Assembly: GCA_913778905.1 (NCBI GenBank)
Contig: CAJYYA010000011.1
Span: forward strand, 34,523 to 98,522
Origin: an uncultured Naasia sp.
GTDB taxonomy: Bacteria > Actinomycetota > Actinomycetes > Actinomycetales > Microbacteriaceae
DNA: 64,000 nucleotides
Direction: 5' to 3'
Shown: piece after piece, positions 32,399 through 40,998 of the stretch
How the letters are laid out: each line of letters starts with the position of its first letter
Position numbering within the stretch: the stretch's first letter is position 1
Translations under genes and position numbers: made by a program
The notes under the pieces: generated by a model
The model's database searches: none
The model's input: only the letters and a program-made list of their open reading frames with translations
What the model was told of the DNA's origin: nothing

Positions 32399-33837
32399 GG
32401 GTCCTCGAACCTTCCGTCACGCCATCCCGGTCTGCGCCGGTCGCCGCGCCCTCGCGATCGGGGGGCGACCGCGGTCCCGCCTTCGACGACATGCTGCTCG
32501 CGGCCTCGGAACCGAGCGAGCGTCGTACGGCAGTGCAACGTGGTGGGCCGTCGGCGCGTTCAGAGGGGCTCGACGCCGACCGGACCATGCGCCTGCGGTC
32601 GGAGTCGCGTTCCGGGAACCCCGCGTCAAGCGCCAAGCGCGCCGGGGTCGCAGCGGACGAGAGTGCCGCCGACGCCGACGGGCAGGCGCGAACGGATTCC
32701 GCTGAGGCGGCGATCACCGGCTCCTCGAGCACGGGCGAGGCCGCAACGGCCGACCGGGAGCCCACGGCGGCCGGCGGCCCGGTCGGGGCGGTGACCTCTC
32801 CGGAGATGATCGGACAGTCGGCGCCGCCCCCGGGATCCGCGCCGATGGGCTCCGCAGGCGGCACCCGCATCGCGGCATCCGAAGGTTCCGCCGAGGGCAC
32901 CGCCGAGCAGGCTTCTGCACCGGCGACCGTCGAGACGCCGACGCTCGCCGTTCCCGCAGCCTCGAGCACCCACCACGCGGCGGAACTCCCGGCCGCCCCG
33001 GGGGCGCTAGTCGATCCCCCCGCGGCGGGAACGGTGGATCCGCGGTCGGGGGCGGACGTCTCTGTTGTCTCCTCCAATGCCTCTTCGGACATCGGTGCCG
33101 GAACCGCGGCCTCGGTCACTGTCCTCCCCGCGATCGCGACGACCCCGACCGCTGCCGTCACCGCATCCGCTCGCCTCGGCGTCACCACCGGGGCCGCGTC
33201 CATCGGCGAGGGCCCGCGACCGGTGGGGGAGCTCACCGTCCGTGTCGCCGATGCGCCGCCGAGCCCGCCTCGAGAAGCGCCGGCCGCGAGCGGCGAGGCC
33301 GCACCCCCTCCTGCACCGTCGTCGAGCCCGTCCGGTCCCGGTGTGCAGGCTGCGCCGGCGCCGCTCACCGGTGGCAGCTTGCCGGTCCAGCAGGCGGATG
33401 CGGCAGCCCCCGCCCTGCCCGGACGACCGACCCACGGCACCCACACGCCGCTCTCCACGCAGATCGGCACCGAGCTGCTCTCCCTCCGTCAGGCGGCGGA
33501 CGGCGACCACCTCGTCACGGTCGCGGTGCGTCCCGACAATCTCGGCCCCGTCACCATCAGCGCTGTGGTCGGGCGGGACGGCATGAGCGTCGAACTCTTC
33601 AGCCCGAGCTCCGAGGGACGGGACGCGCTGAAGCAGATGCTCCCCGACCTGCGCCGCGACCTCGCCTCCGCGGGGGGATCCGGCAGCAGCCTGGACCTCG
33701 GGGCGCGCGATACGCCCCAGGAGCGTCCCCGCCATCGGGAGTTCAGCGGTGGCGGCCGTGTCCCCGAGCACCGCTTCCGCGCACCCGCCCCGGCTGTGCT
33801 CCATCCGTCGTCAGCCCGTCTCGACGTCCTCGTCTAG
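32395..33837 (+). CDS. fliK: Flagellar hook-length control protein FliK
   Basis: 480 residues. Residues 1 to about 345 are Ala/Ser/Pro/Gly-rich and disordered, the ruler portion. The C-terminal Flg_hook domain (about 355-435) has the conserved pattern LSLRQAADGDHLVTVAVRPDNLGPVTISAVV with DNLGPV in place of LGxVxV. The extreme C-terminus continues as a basic Pro/Arg-rich tail. ATG 32395 overlaps the preceding stop. Position before flgD/flgE supports the call. Confidence 0.87.
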   Translation: MRVLEPSVTPSRSAPVAAPSRSGGDRGPAFDDMLLAASEPSERRTAVQRGGPSARSEGLDADRTMRLRSESRSGNPASSAKRAGVAADESAADADGQARTDSAEAAITGSSSTGEAATADREPTAAGGPVGAVTSPEMIGQSAPPPGSAPMGSAGGTRIAASEGSAEGTAEQASAPATVETPTLAVPAASSTHHAAELPAAPGALVDPPAAGTVDPRSGADVSVVSSNASSDIGAGTAASVTVLPAIATTPTAAVTASARLGVTTGAASIGEGPRPVGELTVRVADAPPSPPREAPAASGEAAPPPAPSSSPSGPGVQAAPAPLTGGSLPVQQADAAAPALPGRPTHGTHTPLSTQIGTELLSLRQAADGDHLVTVAVRPDNLGPVTISAVVGRDGMSVELFSPSSEGRDALKQMLPDLRRDLASAGGSGSSLDLGARDTPQERPRHREFSGGGRVPEHRFRAPAPAVLHPSSARLDVLV

Positions 33838-33854
33838 TCAGTACAGGAGAAGCC

Positions 33855-34268
33855 ATGACCGTCACCGCCACCGGTGGAGCGACAGCCGCAACGACTGCGG
33901 CGAGCTCAGCGCTACCGAAGAAGACGTTCGACAGCGAGATGTTCCTCAACCTGCTCGTCACCCAACTGAGGTCTCAGGATCCTGGCTCCCCCATGGACAC
34001 CAACGCGATGATCGCGCAGACCACGCAGCTGGCGAGCATGGAGCAGCTGACGACGCTGACCGGCACCGCCAACGACGCCTTCGCGCTTCAGGCCCGCACC
34101 GCCGCCGCGTCGATCATCGGCAAGGACGTCTCCTGGGTCGAGAACGGCGTCACGAAGTCGGGTGTCGCCACCTCCGTCTCGTTCCTCGGGACCACGCCCT
34201 CCGTGAAGGTCGGCACCTCCGAGATCCCTCTCCACCAGCTCGTCGGCATGGGCACCGCCCAGGCCTGA
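33855..34268 (+). CDS. flgD: Flagellar hook cap protein FlgD, short form
   Basis: 137 residues, against about 230 in enterics. The N-terminal hook-cap signature is complete (MFLNLLVTQLRSQDPGSPMDTNAMIAQTTQLASMEQL, about residues 31-66). The remainder carries one short beta-domain (IIGKDVSWVENGVTKSGVATSVSFLG); the Ig-like domain is absent. AGGAGA ribosome-binding site. The protein ends naturally and no frameshift is visible, so the form is likely functional. Confidence 0.92.
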   Translation: MTVTATGGATAATTAASSALPKKTFDSEMFLNLLVTQLRSQDPGSPMDTNAMIAQTTQLASMEQLTTLTGTANDAFALQARTAAASIIGKDVSWVENGVTKSGVATSVSFLGTTPSVKVGTSEIPLHQLVGMGTAQA

Positions 34269-34298
34269 TCACCCGAACACATCCGAAAGAAGACCGCC

Positions 34299-35474
34299 AT
34301 GCTCCGTTCCCTCTACTCCGGCATCTCCGGACTCCGCGCCCACCAGATCATGCTCGACGTGACCGGCAACAACATCGCCAACGTCAACACGACCGGATTC
34401 AAGGCGTCGTCCGTCCAGTTCCAGGACACCCTGTCGCAGCTCACCCGCGGTGGCGGTCTCGCCTCCACCGACCGCGGCGGCGAGAACCCGGCCCAGGTCG
34501 GCCTCGGTGTATCCGTCGGCGCCATCACCGCCCGTACCACCCAGGGCGCGAAGCAGACCACCGGATCGGACACCGACCTCATGGTCGACGGCGAAGGCTT
34601 CTTCGTCGTCCGCCAGGGCAACGAGACGCGGTACACCCGCGCCGGATCGTTCCGGTTCGACGCCCAGGGGCGCCTGACCTCGCCCGACGGCTCCATGGTC
34701 ATGGGGTGGACCGCGGATGAGGGTCAGATCTCCATGGGCAGCGAGCTCGGACCCGTTCGGGTGCCGCTCGGCCTCGTCGACGCGGCCCGTGCGACCACGC
34801 GCGCCGAGGTCAGCGGAAACCTCCCGTCCGATGCCGCGAACGGCGAGGTCATCACGCGGGACGTCCGAGTCTTCGACACGGTGGGGAACGCCAGGACGCT
34901 CACACTCGCGTTCACCTACGACAAGGCGGCCACGTCGTGGAACATCGCGGCCTCGGATGGCGCCAACCAGGCCACTGCTCGGGTCACTTACGTGGACGGC
35001 CGGACGAGCGGCGAGCCGAGCCTCACCATCGGCGGTGTGACGGTGGCCCTCGGCGGCACCACCTCCTACGCGCAGCTCAAGACCGTCGGGATCACCCGTC
35101 AGGACGGTCAGGCGGCGGGTTCGATCCAGAACTTCAGCGTCCTGGCCGATGGCACGGTCGTCGGCGCATTCAGCAACGGTCAGACGAGCGCCATCGGGCG
35201 TGTCGCGCTGGCCACGTTCGCCAACCCGGGCGGGCTCGAGAAGACGGGGGCGTCGGAGTACCGGGTCTCGGTCAACTCGGGTGACCCGGTGTACGGCACC
35301 GCGAGCGGCGACGGCTTCGGAACGATCAGCGGCGGCACGCTGGAGATGAGCAACGTCGACCTGTCGCAGGAGTTCACCAACCTGATCGTCGCCCAGCGCG
35401 GCTTCCAGGCCAACGCCCGCATCATCACCACGAGCGACGAGGTCCTCCAGGAGCTGGCCCAGCTGAAGCGCTGA
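34299..35474 (+). CDS. flgE: Flagellar hook protein FlgE
   Basis: 391 residues. N-terminal MLRSLYSGISGLRAHQIMLD with NNIANVNTTGFKASSVQFQD, central FlgE/F/G-like region (GAKQTTGSDTDLMVDGEGFFVVR) and C-terminal SNVDLSQEFTNLIVAQRGFQANARIITTSDEVLQEL. It is the last flagellar gene before the 15-kb non-flagellar block; in related loci flbD-motA would follow directly. No separate flgF/flgG gene was found in the window. Confidence 0.96.
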   Translation: MLRSLYSGISGLRAHQIMLDVTGNNIANVNTTGFKASSVQFQDTLSQLTRGGGLASTDRGGENPAQVGLGVSVGAITARTTQGAKQTTGSDTDLMVDGEGFFVVRQGNETRYTRAGSFRFDAQGRLTSPDGSMVMGWTADEGQISMGSELGPVRVPLGLVDAARATTRAEVSGNLPSDAANGEVITRDVRVFDTVGNARTLTLAFTYDKAATSWNIAASDGANQATARVTYVDGRTSGEPSLTIGGVTVALGGTTSYAQLKTVGITRQDGQAAGSIQNFSVLADGTVVGAFSNGQTSAIGRVALATFANPGGLEKTGASEYRVSVNSGDPVYGTASGDGFGTISGGTLEMSNVDLSQEFTNLIVAQRGFQANARIITTSDEVLQELAQLKR

Positions 35475-35846
35475 TAGCCGGGGTTCCGCGTCAGGGATCG
35501 GCTTCGCCGATGCTGTTCTGTCTGCTCTCGGTATGCCTTCGGCTACTCGAGCCGTCTCGGTGCGCTTCGCTACTCGACGTCCGGAGTCCCGGAGGTCGAG
35601 TAGGCCGCCAGGCCGTACCGAGACCGGCCGAGTAGCGGAGCGTATCGAGGCCCTGCCTGGGGGATCGGGTGCGCCGATGCTGTTCTGTCTGCTCTCGGTA
35701 CGCCTTCGGCTACTCGAGCCGTCTCGGTACGCTTCGCTACTCGACGTCCGGAACAGTTCCGGAGGTCGAGTAGCGGCCGCGAAGCGCCGCGTACCGAGAC
35801 CGGCCGAGTAGCGAAGCGTATCGAGGCCCCGCCCCAGCGAGCGCAG
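35475..35846. repeat. Tandem intergenic palindromic repeats between flgE and the LysR gene
   Basis: No gene. Two tandem copies of a roughly 165-bp unit: about 35494-35660 and 35661-35826. Each starts GGGATCGG, contains GCCGATGCTGTTCTGTCTGC, then nested palindromic arms (CTCGGTACGCC, GGCTACTCGAG, CGCTTCGCTACTCGAC, GTCGAGTAG, CGTACCGAGACC). The second copy has an extra GC-rich insert (GCCGCGAAGCGCC). Same family as the array at 17299-17672. It marks the left border of the non-flagellar block. Confidence 0.8.
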
Positions 35847-36746
35847 TCACCTCGAGAGTTCGCGCGCCCGCTCCTGCAGCGCGTCGACCACCGACCGCGC
35901 CGCCGCGCGGCGAAGGGTGTCCGGGCGGGCCAGGATGTCGATGGTGCGGCTCACCCGCAATTCCGGGGCGAGGGGCCGCAGCACGAGGCCGTCCCCGAGA
36001 TACGCCTGCCCGGTATGCCGCGCCATCAGCGCCACGCAGTTCGAGGCGGTCAGCAGGCGGGCGGTGATCGCCCAGTCGTTCACTCGGTGCCGGATGCGAG
36101 CATCCCCTCCGTTCGGCCCGGTCAGGCTCCTCAGCGAGTCCGCCAGCGGGAACGACTCGTGGACATGCACCCATTCGGCGCCTCGCACGTCGTCGGCCGA
36201 TACAGGACGGTCTCCGTCCAACGGATGCCCGCGTCGTAGCGCCAGATCGAGCGGCTCCTCGAGCAACGGTATGGCCTGCACCGAGCCCGGCCACGGCTGA
36301 CCGGGGAGCCGGTGAGCGATGACGAGGTCGATATCGGCGGTGAGGAGCGCATAGTCGGTCCGAGCCACATCGAAATCGGTGAGTTCGAGAGTCGGCGCGC
36401 CGACGGGCGGTGACGCAAGAAGTGCGGGGAAGAACGCGATCGCAGCGGATGACAGAGCCGATACCGACACGGTGGCGGTCGCATCGTCCTGATACCGCCG
36501 TACGGCTTCGCGCGCGACGGTCATGGCCGCCAGCACATCATCGGCGGCATCGGCAAGGGCGACCCCCGCGTCGGTGAGCACCGTCCGGCGCCCCTCCCGT
36601 CTCGTGAGTGCCACCCCAGCCGAACGCTGCAGCGCGGCGAGCTGCTGGGACACCGCGGGGGCGGAGACACGGAACGCGGTGGCGACCGCCGCGATCGATC
36701 CGCGGTCGCGCAGTTCCCGTAGCGCCCGCAGCTGCCCATATTCCAT
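35847..36746 (-). CDS. LysR-family transcriptional regulator
   Basis: 299 residues from ATG 36746. N-terminal winged helix-turn-helix (MEYGQLRALRELRDRGSIAAVATAFRVSAPAVSQQLAALQ within the first 40) and C-terminal substrate-binding domain (about 90-290). Another in-frame ATG at 36764 lies inside the TTAC-N6-GTAA palindrome, so the downstream ATG is preferred. It is divergent from the EamA gene, which it probably regulates together with itself. The effector is unknown. Confidence 0.9.
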   Translation of the reverse strand: MEYGQLRALRELRDRGSIAAVATAFRVSAPAVSQQLAALQRSAGVALTRREGRRTVLTDAGVALADAADDVLAAMTVAREAVRRYQDDATATVSVSALSSAAIAFFPALLASPPVGAPTLELTDFDVARTDYALLTADIDLVIAHRLPGQPWPGSVQAIPLLEEPLDLALRRGHPLDGDRPVSADDVRGAEWVHVHESFPLADSLRSLTGPNGGDARIRHRVNDWAITARLLTASNCVALMARHTGQAYLGDGLVLRPLAPELRVSRTIDILARPDTLRRAAARSVVDALQERARELSR

Positions 36747-36756
36747 AAGCTCGACC

Positions 36757-36770
36757 TTACGCATCGGTAA
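36757..36770. promoter_or_regulatory. TTAC-N6-GTAA inverted repeat, candidate LysR operator
   Basis: TTACGCATCGGTAA lies in the 30-base space between the divergent LysR and EamA starts. The interrupted-dyad form fits the LysR T-N11-A type of box. Confidence 0.5.
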
Positions 36771-36776
36771 AGGGGA

Positions 36777-37787
36777 ATGCGGCTTGTCTTTCCGATCCGA
36801 GGCGGTCAGGCTCGCAGGGTGCCGCTTCGCCTCCGCCTCCGCCCGGTCGACATCATGCTGTTCCTCGCGGCCGTGTCGTGGGGGTCGACCTACCTCTGCG
36901 CCAAGATCCTCCTGCCTGACCCCGCTTTCGCTCCGGTGCTGATCGCGACGCGGATGCTCATCTCGGCGGTCGTACTCGCTCTGCTCGCCGTGGTCCTCCG
37001 TCGTGGTCGCCCCAGCCCGACGGATATCCGCTCCGGCGTGATCCTCGGCCTGCCCCTCAGCGTCGTCTTCGGGCTCGAGACCTACGGCATCGCACAGACG
37101 AGCGTCACCAACGCCGGAGTGCTCATCTCCCTCTGCATCGTGTTCGTCCCCTTCGCGGAGTCGGCCGTCCGGCGCACCCGCCTCGATCCGAAGCTGGTGC
37201 TCCTCTGCGCCGTCGCGGTGGTCGGCGCCGGTCTTCTCTCCTCGGGCGGCGGGTTCACCGTCCCGACGCTCGGCGATCTGCTCATCCTCGGTGCAGCGCT
37301 CGCCCGGGTGGTCCACGTGACGACGAGCAGTGCGGTCCAGGCGAACCGGCCCACGGATGCGTTCTGGATGACCGCTGCGCAGATGGCGACCGTCGGGGTC
37401 GTCTTCGTCGTGCTCAGCGGGGTGATCGACGCCCCGGTCGTGGGCTTCTTCGCCTCGCTCGACGCGGCGAAGGTCGCCGTGCTGCTCTATCTCTCCATCG
37501 TCGCGGGAGGGCTCGTCTTCGTCATCCAGACCTGGGGGATCGCGACGACCTCGGCGGCGCACACGAGCCTGCTCCTCGGCACCGAGCCCGTCTGGGCCGC
37601 CCTGTTCGGGGTCGTCCTGGCGGGTGACACGCTCGCCCCGCTCGGAATCGTCGGCATCGTCCTGACCCTCGGAGCGGTGCTCCTGGCGCAACGCCTCAGC
37701 GCACGCGGGCTGCCGAGGGGCACGTCGCTTCCGCCCGCACCGTCGGACGTCGCCGTCCCGCCTCCTTCACCGGTCGCGCAGCCCTAG
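36777..37787 (+). CDS. EamA/DMT-superfamily transporter
   Basis: 336 residues with ten hydrophobic helices arranged as two EamA repeats. The first begins IMLFLAAVSWGSTYLCAKILL (about residue 26), the second near VPTLGDLLILGAALARVVHVTTS (about 160). A long Pro-rich C-terminus follows. Drug/metabolite exporter family; substrate not readable. ATG 36777 is the first possible start but has GGGG too close; GTG 36819 is an alternative. Divergent from the LysR gene. Confidence 0.87.
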   Translation: MRLVFPIRGGQARRVPLRLRLRPVDIMLFLAAVSWGSTYLCAKILLPDPAFAPVLIATRMLISAVVLALLAVVLRRGRPSPTDIRSGVILGLPLSVVFGLETYGIAQTSVTNAGVLISLCIVFVPFAESAVRRTRLDPKLVLLCAVAVVGAGLLSSGGGFTVPTLGDLLILGAALARVVHVTTSSAVQANRPTDAFWMTAAQMATVGVVFVVLSGVIDAPVVGFFASLDAAKVAVLLYLSIVAGGLVFVIQTWGIATTSAAHTSLLLGTEPVWAALFGVVLAGDTLAPLGIVGIVLTLGAVLLAQRLSARGLPRGTSLPPAPSDVAVPPPSPVAQP

Positions 37788-37809
37788 CCGCGCCCCGGCG
37801 GGCGGCCGA

Positions 37810-39234
37810 TCACGTGTCGAAGCCGATGCCGAACAGGCCCATGGTCTTCAGCAGCGCCCCGTCACGACCGCCGTTCTCGTCGGCGCGAGCCACCGCGGCA
37901 CGGGCGGCCTGGATCGCGGGGTAGGCGATCGGCTCCGGAGGGATCGGCGTCGGCAAGGTGCGCGCCATCTTCAACCGGGTTCGCGCCGTATCCGCTCCGT
38001 CGAGGAGGTCGAGCATGGTCGCCGCGCCGAATCGGGTGGCCCCGACACCGAGTCCCGTGTACCCGTTCGAGAAGGCGACCCGTCCGCCCCAGGCCGATGC
38101 GGTGTGGGCCGTGAGCCGCGCCGACATGTCGATCGCCCCGCCCCAGGCATGGGTGAACCGTGTTCCCTCAAGCTGGGGGAAGGTCCGGTAGAAGTGATCG
38201 GCGAGCTTCTCGAACGTCTCCTGTCGCGAGTCGAACTTCGCCGACACCCTGCCGCCCCGGTGATAGACGGCGTCGTACCCGCCGAACAGGATGCGGTCGT
38301 CGGCGCTGAGGCGGTAGTAGTGGAACTGGCGGGAGGAGTCGGCGATGCCGTAGCGCTCCTGCCAGCCGATCGACGCGCGTTGCTCTGCCGACAGCGGCTC
38401 GCTCATGAGCACGTAGTCGTACACGGGGATAGTCAGCAGCTCGGCGCGTTTGAGCAGCGCCGGGAAGGCGTTGGTCGCCAGAGCGACGCGTCGCGCGCGC
38501 ACCGTCCGGTCGCCGACTCGCAGAGCCACACCGTCGCCGTCCTTGCTCAAGGAGCGCACGGGGGAGTGCTCGAAGATCTGGACGCCCAGTTCGAGGCAGA
38601 CGCGTCGCAGGCCGGCGACGAGCTTCATCGGATGCACCATCGCGATGCCCGAGCGCAGGTGCACACCGGCCTCGTAGAGCGGCGAGGCGACCTTCTTCCG
38701 AATCGCCTGACGGTCGAGGAATTCTTCGCCCTCGTTCTCGGCCTGCTCCCGGATGTCGGCGACCTGGTACTCCTCGGTGGCGATCTGCAGCATCCCGGTG
38801 CGCTCGTACTCCGCATCGATGCCGTAGCGCGTCAGCGTTGCGGCGATCTCCTCGAAGTTCTCCCTGGCGAGCTCGGCGAGGCTCTCGAGGTCGTCCGGGA
38901 AGTGCAGGGCACCGTTGCTGTCGCCGTGCGTGAGGCTGCTCTCCATGAACCCGCCGTTGCGGCCGCTCGCCGCCCACCCGGCGGTCCTGCCCTCGAGGAG
39001 CACGACGGCACGATCGGGCCGACGCTCCTTGGCGAGAAGAGCGGTCCAGAGGCCGACGTACCCGCCACCCACGATCGCGAGGTCGGCGGTGAGGTCGTTC
39101 CGCAGCGGATCGAGAGCGGGGATCGGAGAGTCATCGATCCAGAACGATCGATTCCGCGCCCCCGCGAGAGCCTCGTCGATCAGACGGCGGTCGGTGCGGA
39201 TGGGCGGTGCGTATGCGGAGGGCATGCGGGTCAT
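37810..39234 (-). CDS. FAD-dependent amine oxidoreductase (DAO/PuuB-like)
   Basis: 474 residues. Rossmann FAD motif AIVGGGYVGLWTALLA at about 54-69, GRNGGFMESSLTHGD near 98-112, DAO domain throughout, and a C-terminal FAD contact (FSNGYTGLGVGATRFGA). Closest family resemblance is gamma-glutamylputrescine oxidase (PuuB) and related secondary-amine oxidases. The start at ATG 39234 overlaps the cupin stop as ATGA, so it is the last gene of the aminotransferase-cupin-oxidase operon. Substrate may be a polyamine conjugate or related amine; this is inferred from neighbours. Confidence 0.87.
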   Translation of the reverse strand: MTRMPSAYAPPIRTDRRLIDEALAGARNRSFWIDDSPIPALDPLRNDLTADLAIVGGGYVGLWTALLAKERRPDRAVVLLEGRTAGWAASGRNGGFMESSLTHGDSNGALHFPDDLESLAELARENFEEIAATLTRYGIDAEYERTGMLQIATEEYQVADIREQAENEGEEFLDRQAIRKKVASPLYEAGVHLRSGIAMVHPMKLVAGLRRVCLELGVQIFEHSPVRSLSKDGDGVALRVGDRTVRARRVALATNAFPALLKRAELLTIPVYDYVLMSEPLSAEQRASIGWQERYGIADSSRQFHYYRLSADDRILFGGYDAVYHRGGRVSAKFDSRQETFEKLADHFYRTFPQLEGTRFTHAWGGAIDMSARLTAHTASAWGGRVAFSNGYTGLGVGATRFGAATMLDLLDGADTARTRLKMARTLPTPIPPEPIAYPAIQAARAAVARADENGGRDGALLKTMGLFGIGFDT

Positions 39235-39581
39235 TCCTCTCCCGTGGCTGTCCTGGTCACGTAGAACTTGCGGAGGGTCTCGTGCACATCCCAGACGGTT
39301 TCGTCGCCCTCGTCGAAGGAGACGATGTCGCCGGCGGTGACGGTGCGAGGCGCTGCATCGCCGATCGTGATCGTGGCGTGGCCGGCGAGCACGACGAAGA
39401 TCTCCTGCGCCTCCGTGTCTCGCGCTATTCCCGGAGTCATGGACCAGACGCCCGCCTCGACGGGACCCCCGTCGGACCACAGTTCGCGCGTCGAGGTGGT
39501 GGGAGCTCCGTCCACGACGTCTGCGGCGGGCAGCCGCTCGAAGGGGCCGTCGTCTGCGAAGGCCGACGTGTGGACGTGCAT
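39231..39581 (-). CDS. Small cupin-domain protein
   Basis: 116 residues, a single beta-barrel cupin: AGVWSMTPGIARDTEAQEIFVVLAGHATITIG (about 44-75) and AGDIVSFDEGDETVWDVHETLRKFYV. Metal-ligand residues are only partly present (the first motif lacks the usual HxH), so catalysis is doubtful. Start overlaps the aminotransferase stop (TGATG) and its stop overlaps the oxidase start. It resembles cupins found next to amine oxidases; function unknown. Confidence 0.82.
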   Translation of the reverse strand: MHVHTSAFADDGPFERLPAADVVDGAPTTSTRELWSDGGPVEAGVWSMTPGIARDTEAQEIFVVLAGHATITIGDAAPRTVTAGDIVSFDEGDETVWDVHETLRKFYVTRTATGEE

Positions 39582-40906
39582 CAGCCGCTGAACGCGGTCA
39601 ACGCGTCGTCGAGGATCCCGAGGCCGCGTGCGACCTCGGCGGGGGTGATGACGGCAGGCGGGACGACGTGGATTCGGTTGTCCGCGGTGAAGGGCAGCAG
39701 CCCACGCGAGATCAGGTCGGCCTTGAGTCGACCGACGGCCGCGGCGGGCAGAGGCGTACGCGCGGCGCGATCGGTGACGAGCTCGACGGCCCAGAAGACT
39801 CCGGACCCGCGGACCTCGCCGATGAGCTCGTGCTTCGCCTCGAGTGCGGCCAGCCCGGGGGCGAGGTGCTCGGCGCCGATCATCTTGGCGTTGTCCACGA
39901 TCCCCTCGTCGGCCATCGCGTTCTGCGTCGCGATGATGCTGGCCGCCGCCAGCGGGTGGCCCGAGTAGGTGAGGCCGCCGGGGAAGACGCGCTCGTCGAA
40001 GTGATGGGCGATCTCGCTGGAGATCACGACACCGCCGACGGGGACGTATCCGGAGTTCACGCCTTTCGCGAAGGTGATGAGGTCGGGGGTGACGTCGAAC
40101 GCGTCGAAGGCGAACCACTCGCCCGTGCGACCGAATCCGGCCATGACCTCGTCGAGGATCAGCTTGATCCCGTAGCGGTCGGCGATGTCGCGCACCCCTG
40201 CGAGGTAGCCGGGCGGGGGAGTGAGAACGCCGGCGGTGCCGGGGACGGTCTCGATGAGGAAGGCGGCGACCGATTCGGGGCCCTCGGCCTGCACGACGCG
40301 TTCGAGGTGGTGCAGTGCGCGCTCGCACTCCTGCTCGACGCTCTCGGCCCAGAACTCGCTGCGGTAGAGGTAGGGGCCGAACGCATGGACATGTCCGCGC
40401 GCGTACTCGTTCGGGATGCGGCGCCAGTCGCCGGTCGAGACGATGGCCGCACCGGTGTTGCCGTGATAGGAGCGGTAGAAGGAGATGACTTTGTCGCGTC
40501 CGGTGACGAGGCGGGCCATGCGGATGGCGTTCTCGTTCGCGTCGGCGCCGCCGTTGGTGAAGAACACCTTCTCGAAGCCGGAAGGTGCGCGCTCGAGGAT
40601 GAGGCGCGCCGCTTCGGCTCTCGTCTCGTTCGCGAATGCCGGGCCGACGGTCGTGAGTTTCGCGGCCTGTTCCTGGATCGCCGCGACGACCTTCGGGTGC
40701 TGATAGCCGATGTTGACGTTGACCAGCTGGCTGGAGAAGTCGAGGTAGCGGTTGCCGTCGAAGTCCCAGACCTCGCTGCCGAGGCCGCCTGCGATGGGCA
40801 TCGGATTCAGGGCGCCCTGCGCCGACCACGAGTGGAAGACCTGCGAGCGGTCCATGTCGGTGACGGATGCGTTGTCGCGGACGTGCGAGTCGGAGGAAGA
40901 CGCCAT
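39581..40906 (-). CDS. Class III (omega) PLP-dependent aminotransferase
   Basis: 441 residues. Fold type I: FFTNGGADANENAIRMAR (PLP phosphate region), SYHGNTGAA, LILDEVMAGFGRTGEWFA (Asp contacts the PLP nitrogen) and the Schiff-base lysine Lys281 in TFAKGVNSGYVPVGG. Resembles beta-alanine/putrescine/GABA-type aminotransferases. ATG 40906 follows GGAGGA too closely; an ATG at 40855 is an alternative. First gene of a three-gene operon, divergent from a PucR-type regulator. With mmsA (44434-45948) it could carry beta-alanine-type catabolism. Confidence 0.93.
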   Translation of the reverse strand: MASSSDSHVRDNASVTDMDRSQVFHSWSAQGALNPMPIAGGLGSEVWDFDGNRYLDFSSQLVNVNIGYQHPKVVAAIQEQAAKLTTVGPAFANETRAEAARLILERAPSGFEKVFFTNGGADANENAIRMARLVTGRDKVISFYRSYHGNTGAAIVSTGDWRRIPNEYARGHVHAFGPYLYRSEFWAESVEQECERALHHLERVVQAEGPESVAAFLIETVPGTAGVLTPPPGYLAGVRDIADRYGIKLILDEVMAGFGRTGEWFAFDAFDVTPDLITFAKGVNSGYVPVGGVVISSEIAHHFDERVFPGGLTYSGHPLAAASIIATQNAMADEGIVDNAKMIGAEHLAPGLAALEAKHELIGEVRGSGVFWAVELVTDRAARTPLPAAAVGRLKADLISRGLLPFTADNRIHVVPPAVITPAEVARGLGILDDALTAFSG

Positions 40907-40998
40907 TCCTCCATCGTCCTCCTCCGAGGCTCGCAGGCGAGTGTGAATCCGTCCAATCGGCGGCTCTACGCTGTACGGATCGTCGAAGGGGGCGATCC

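Noticed and set aside
39581..40906. Naming the aminotransferase as GABA or putrescine transaminase
   Set aside because: Class III substrate specificity cannot be read from motifs alone, so only the family is given.
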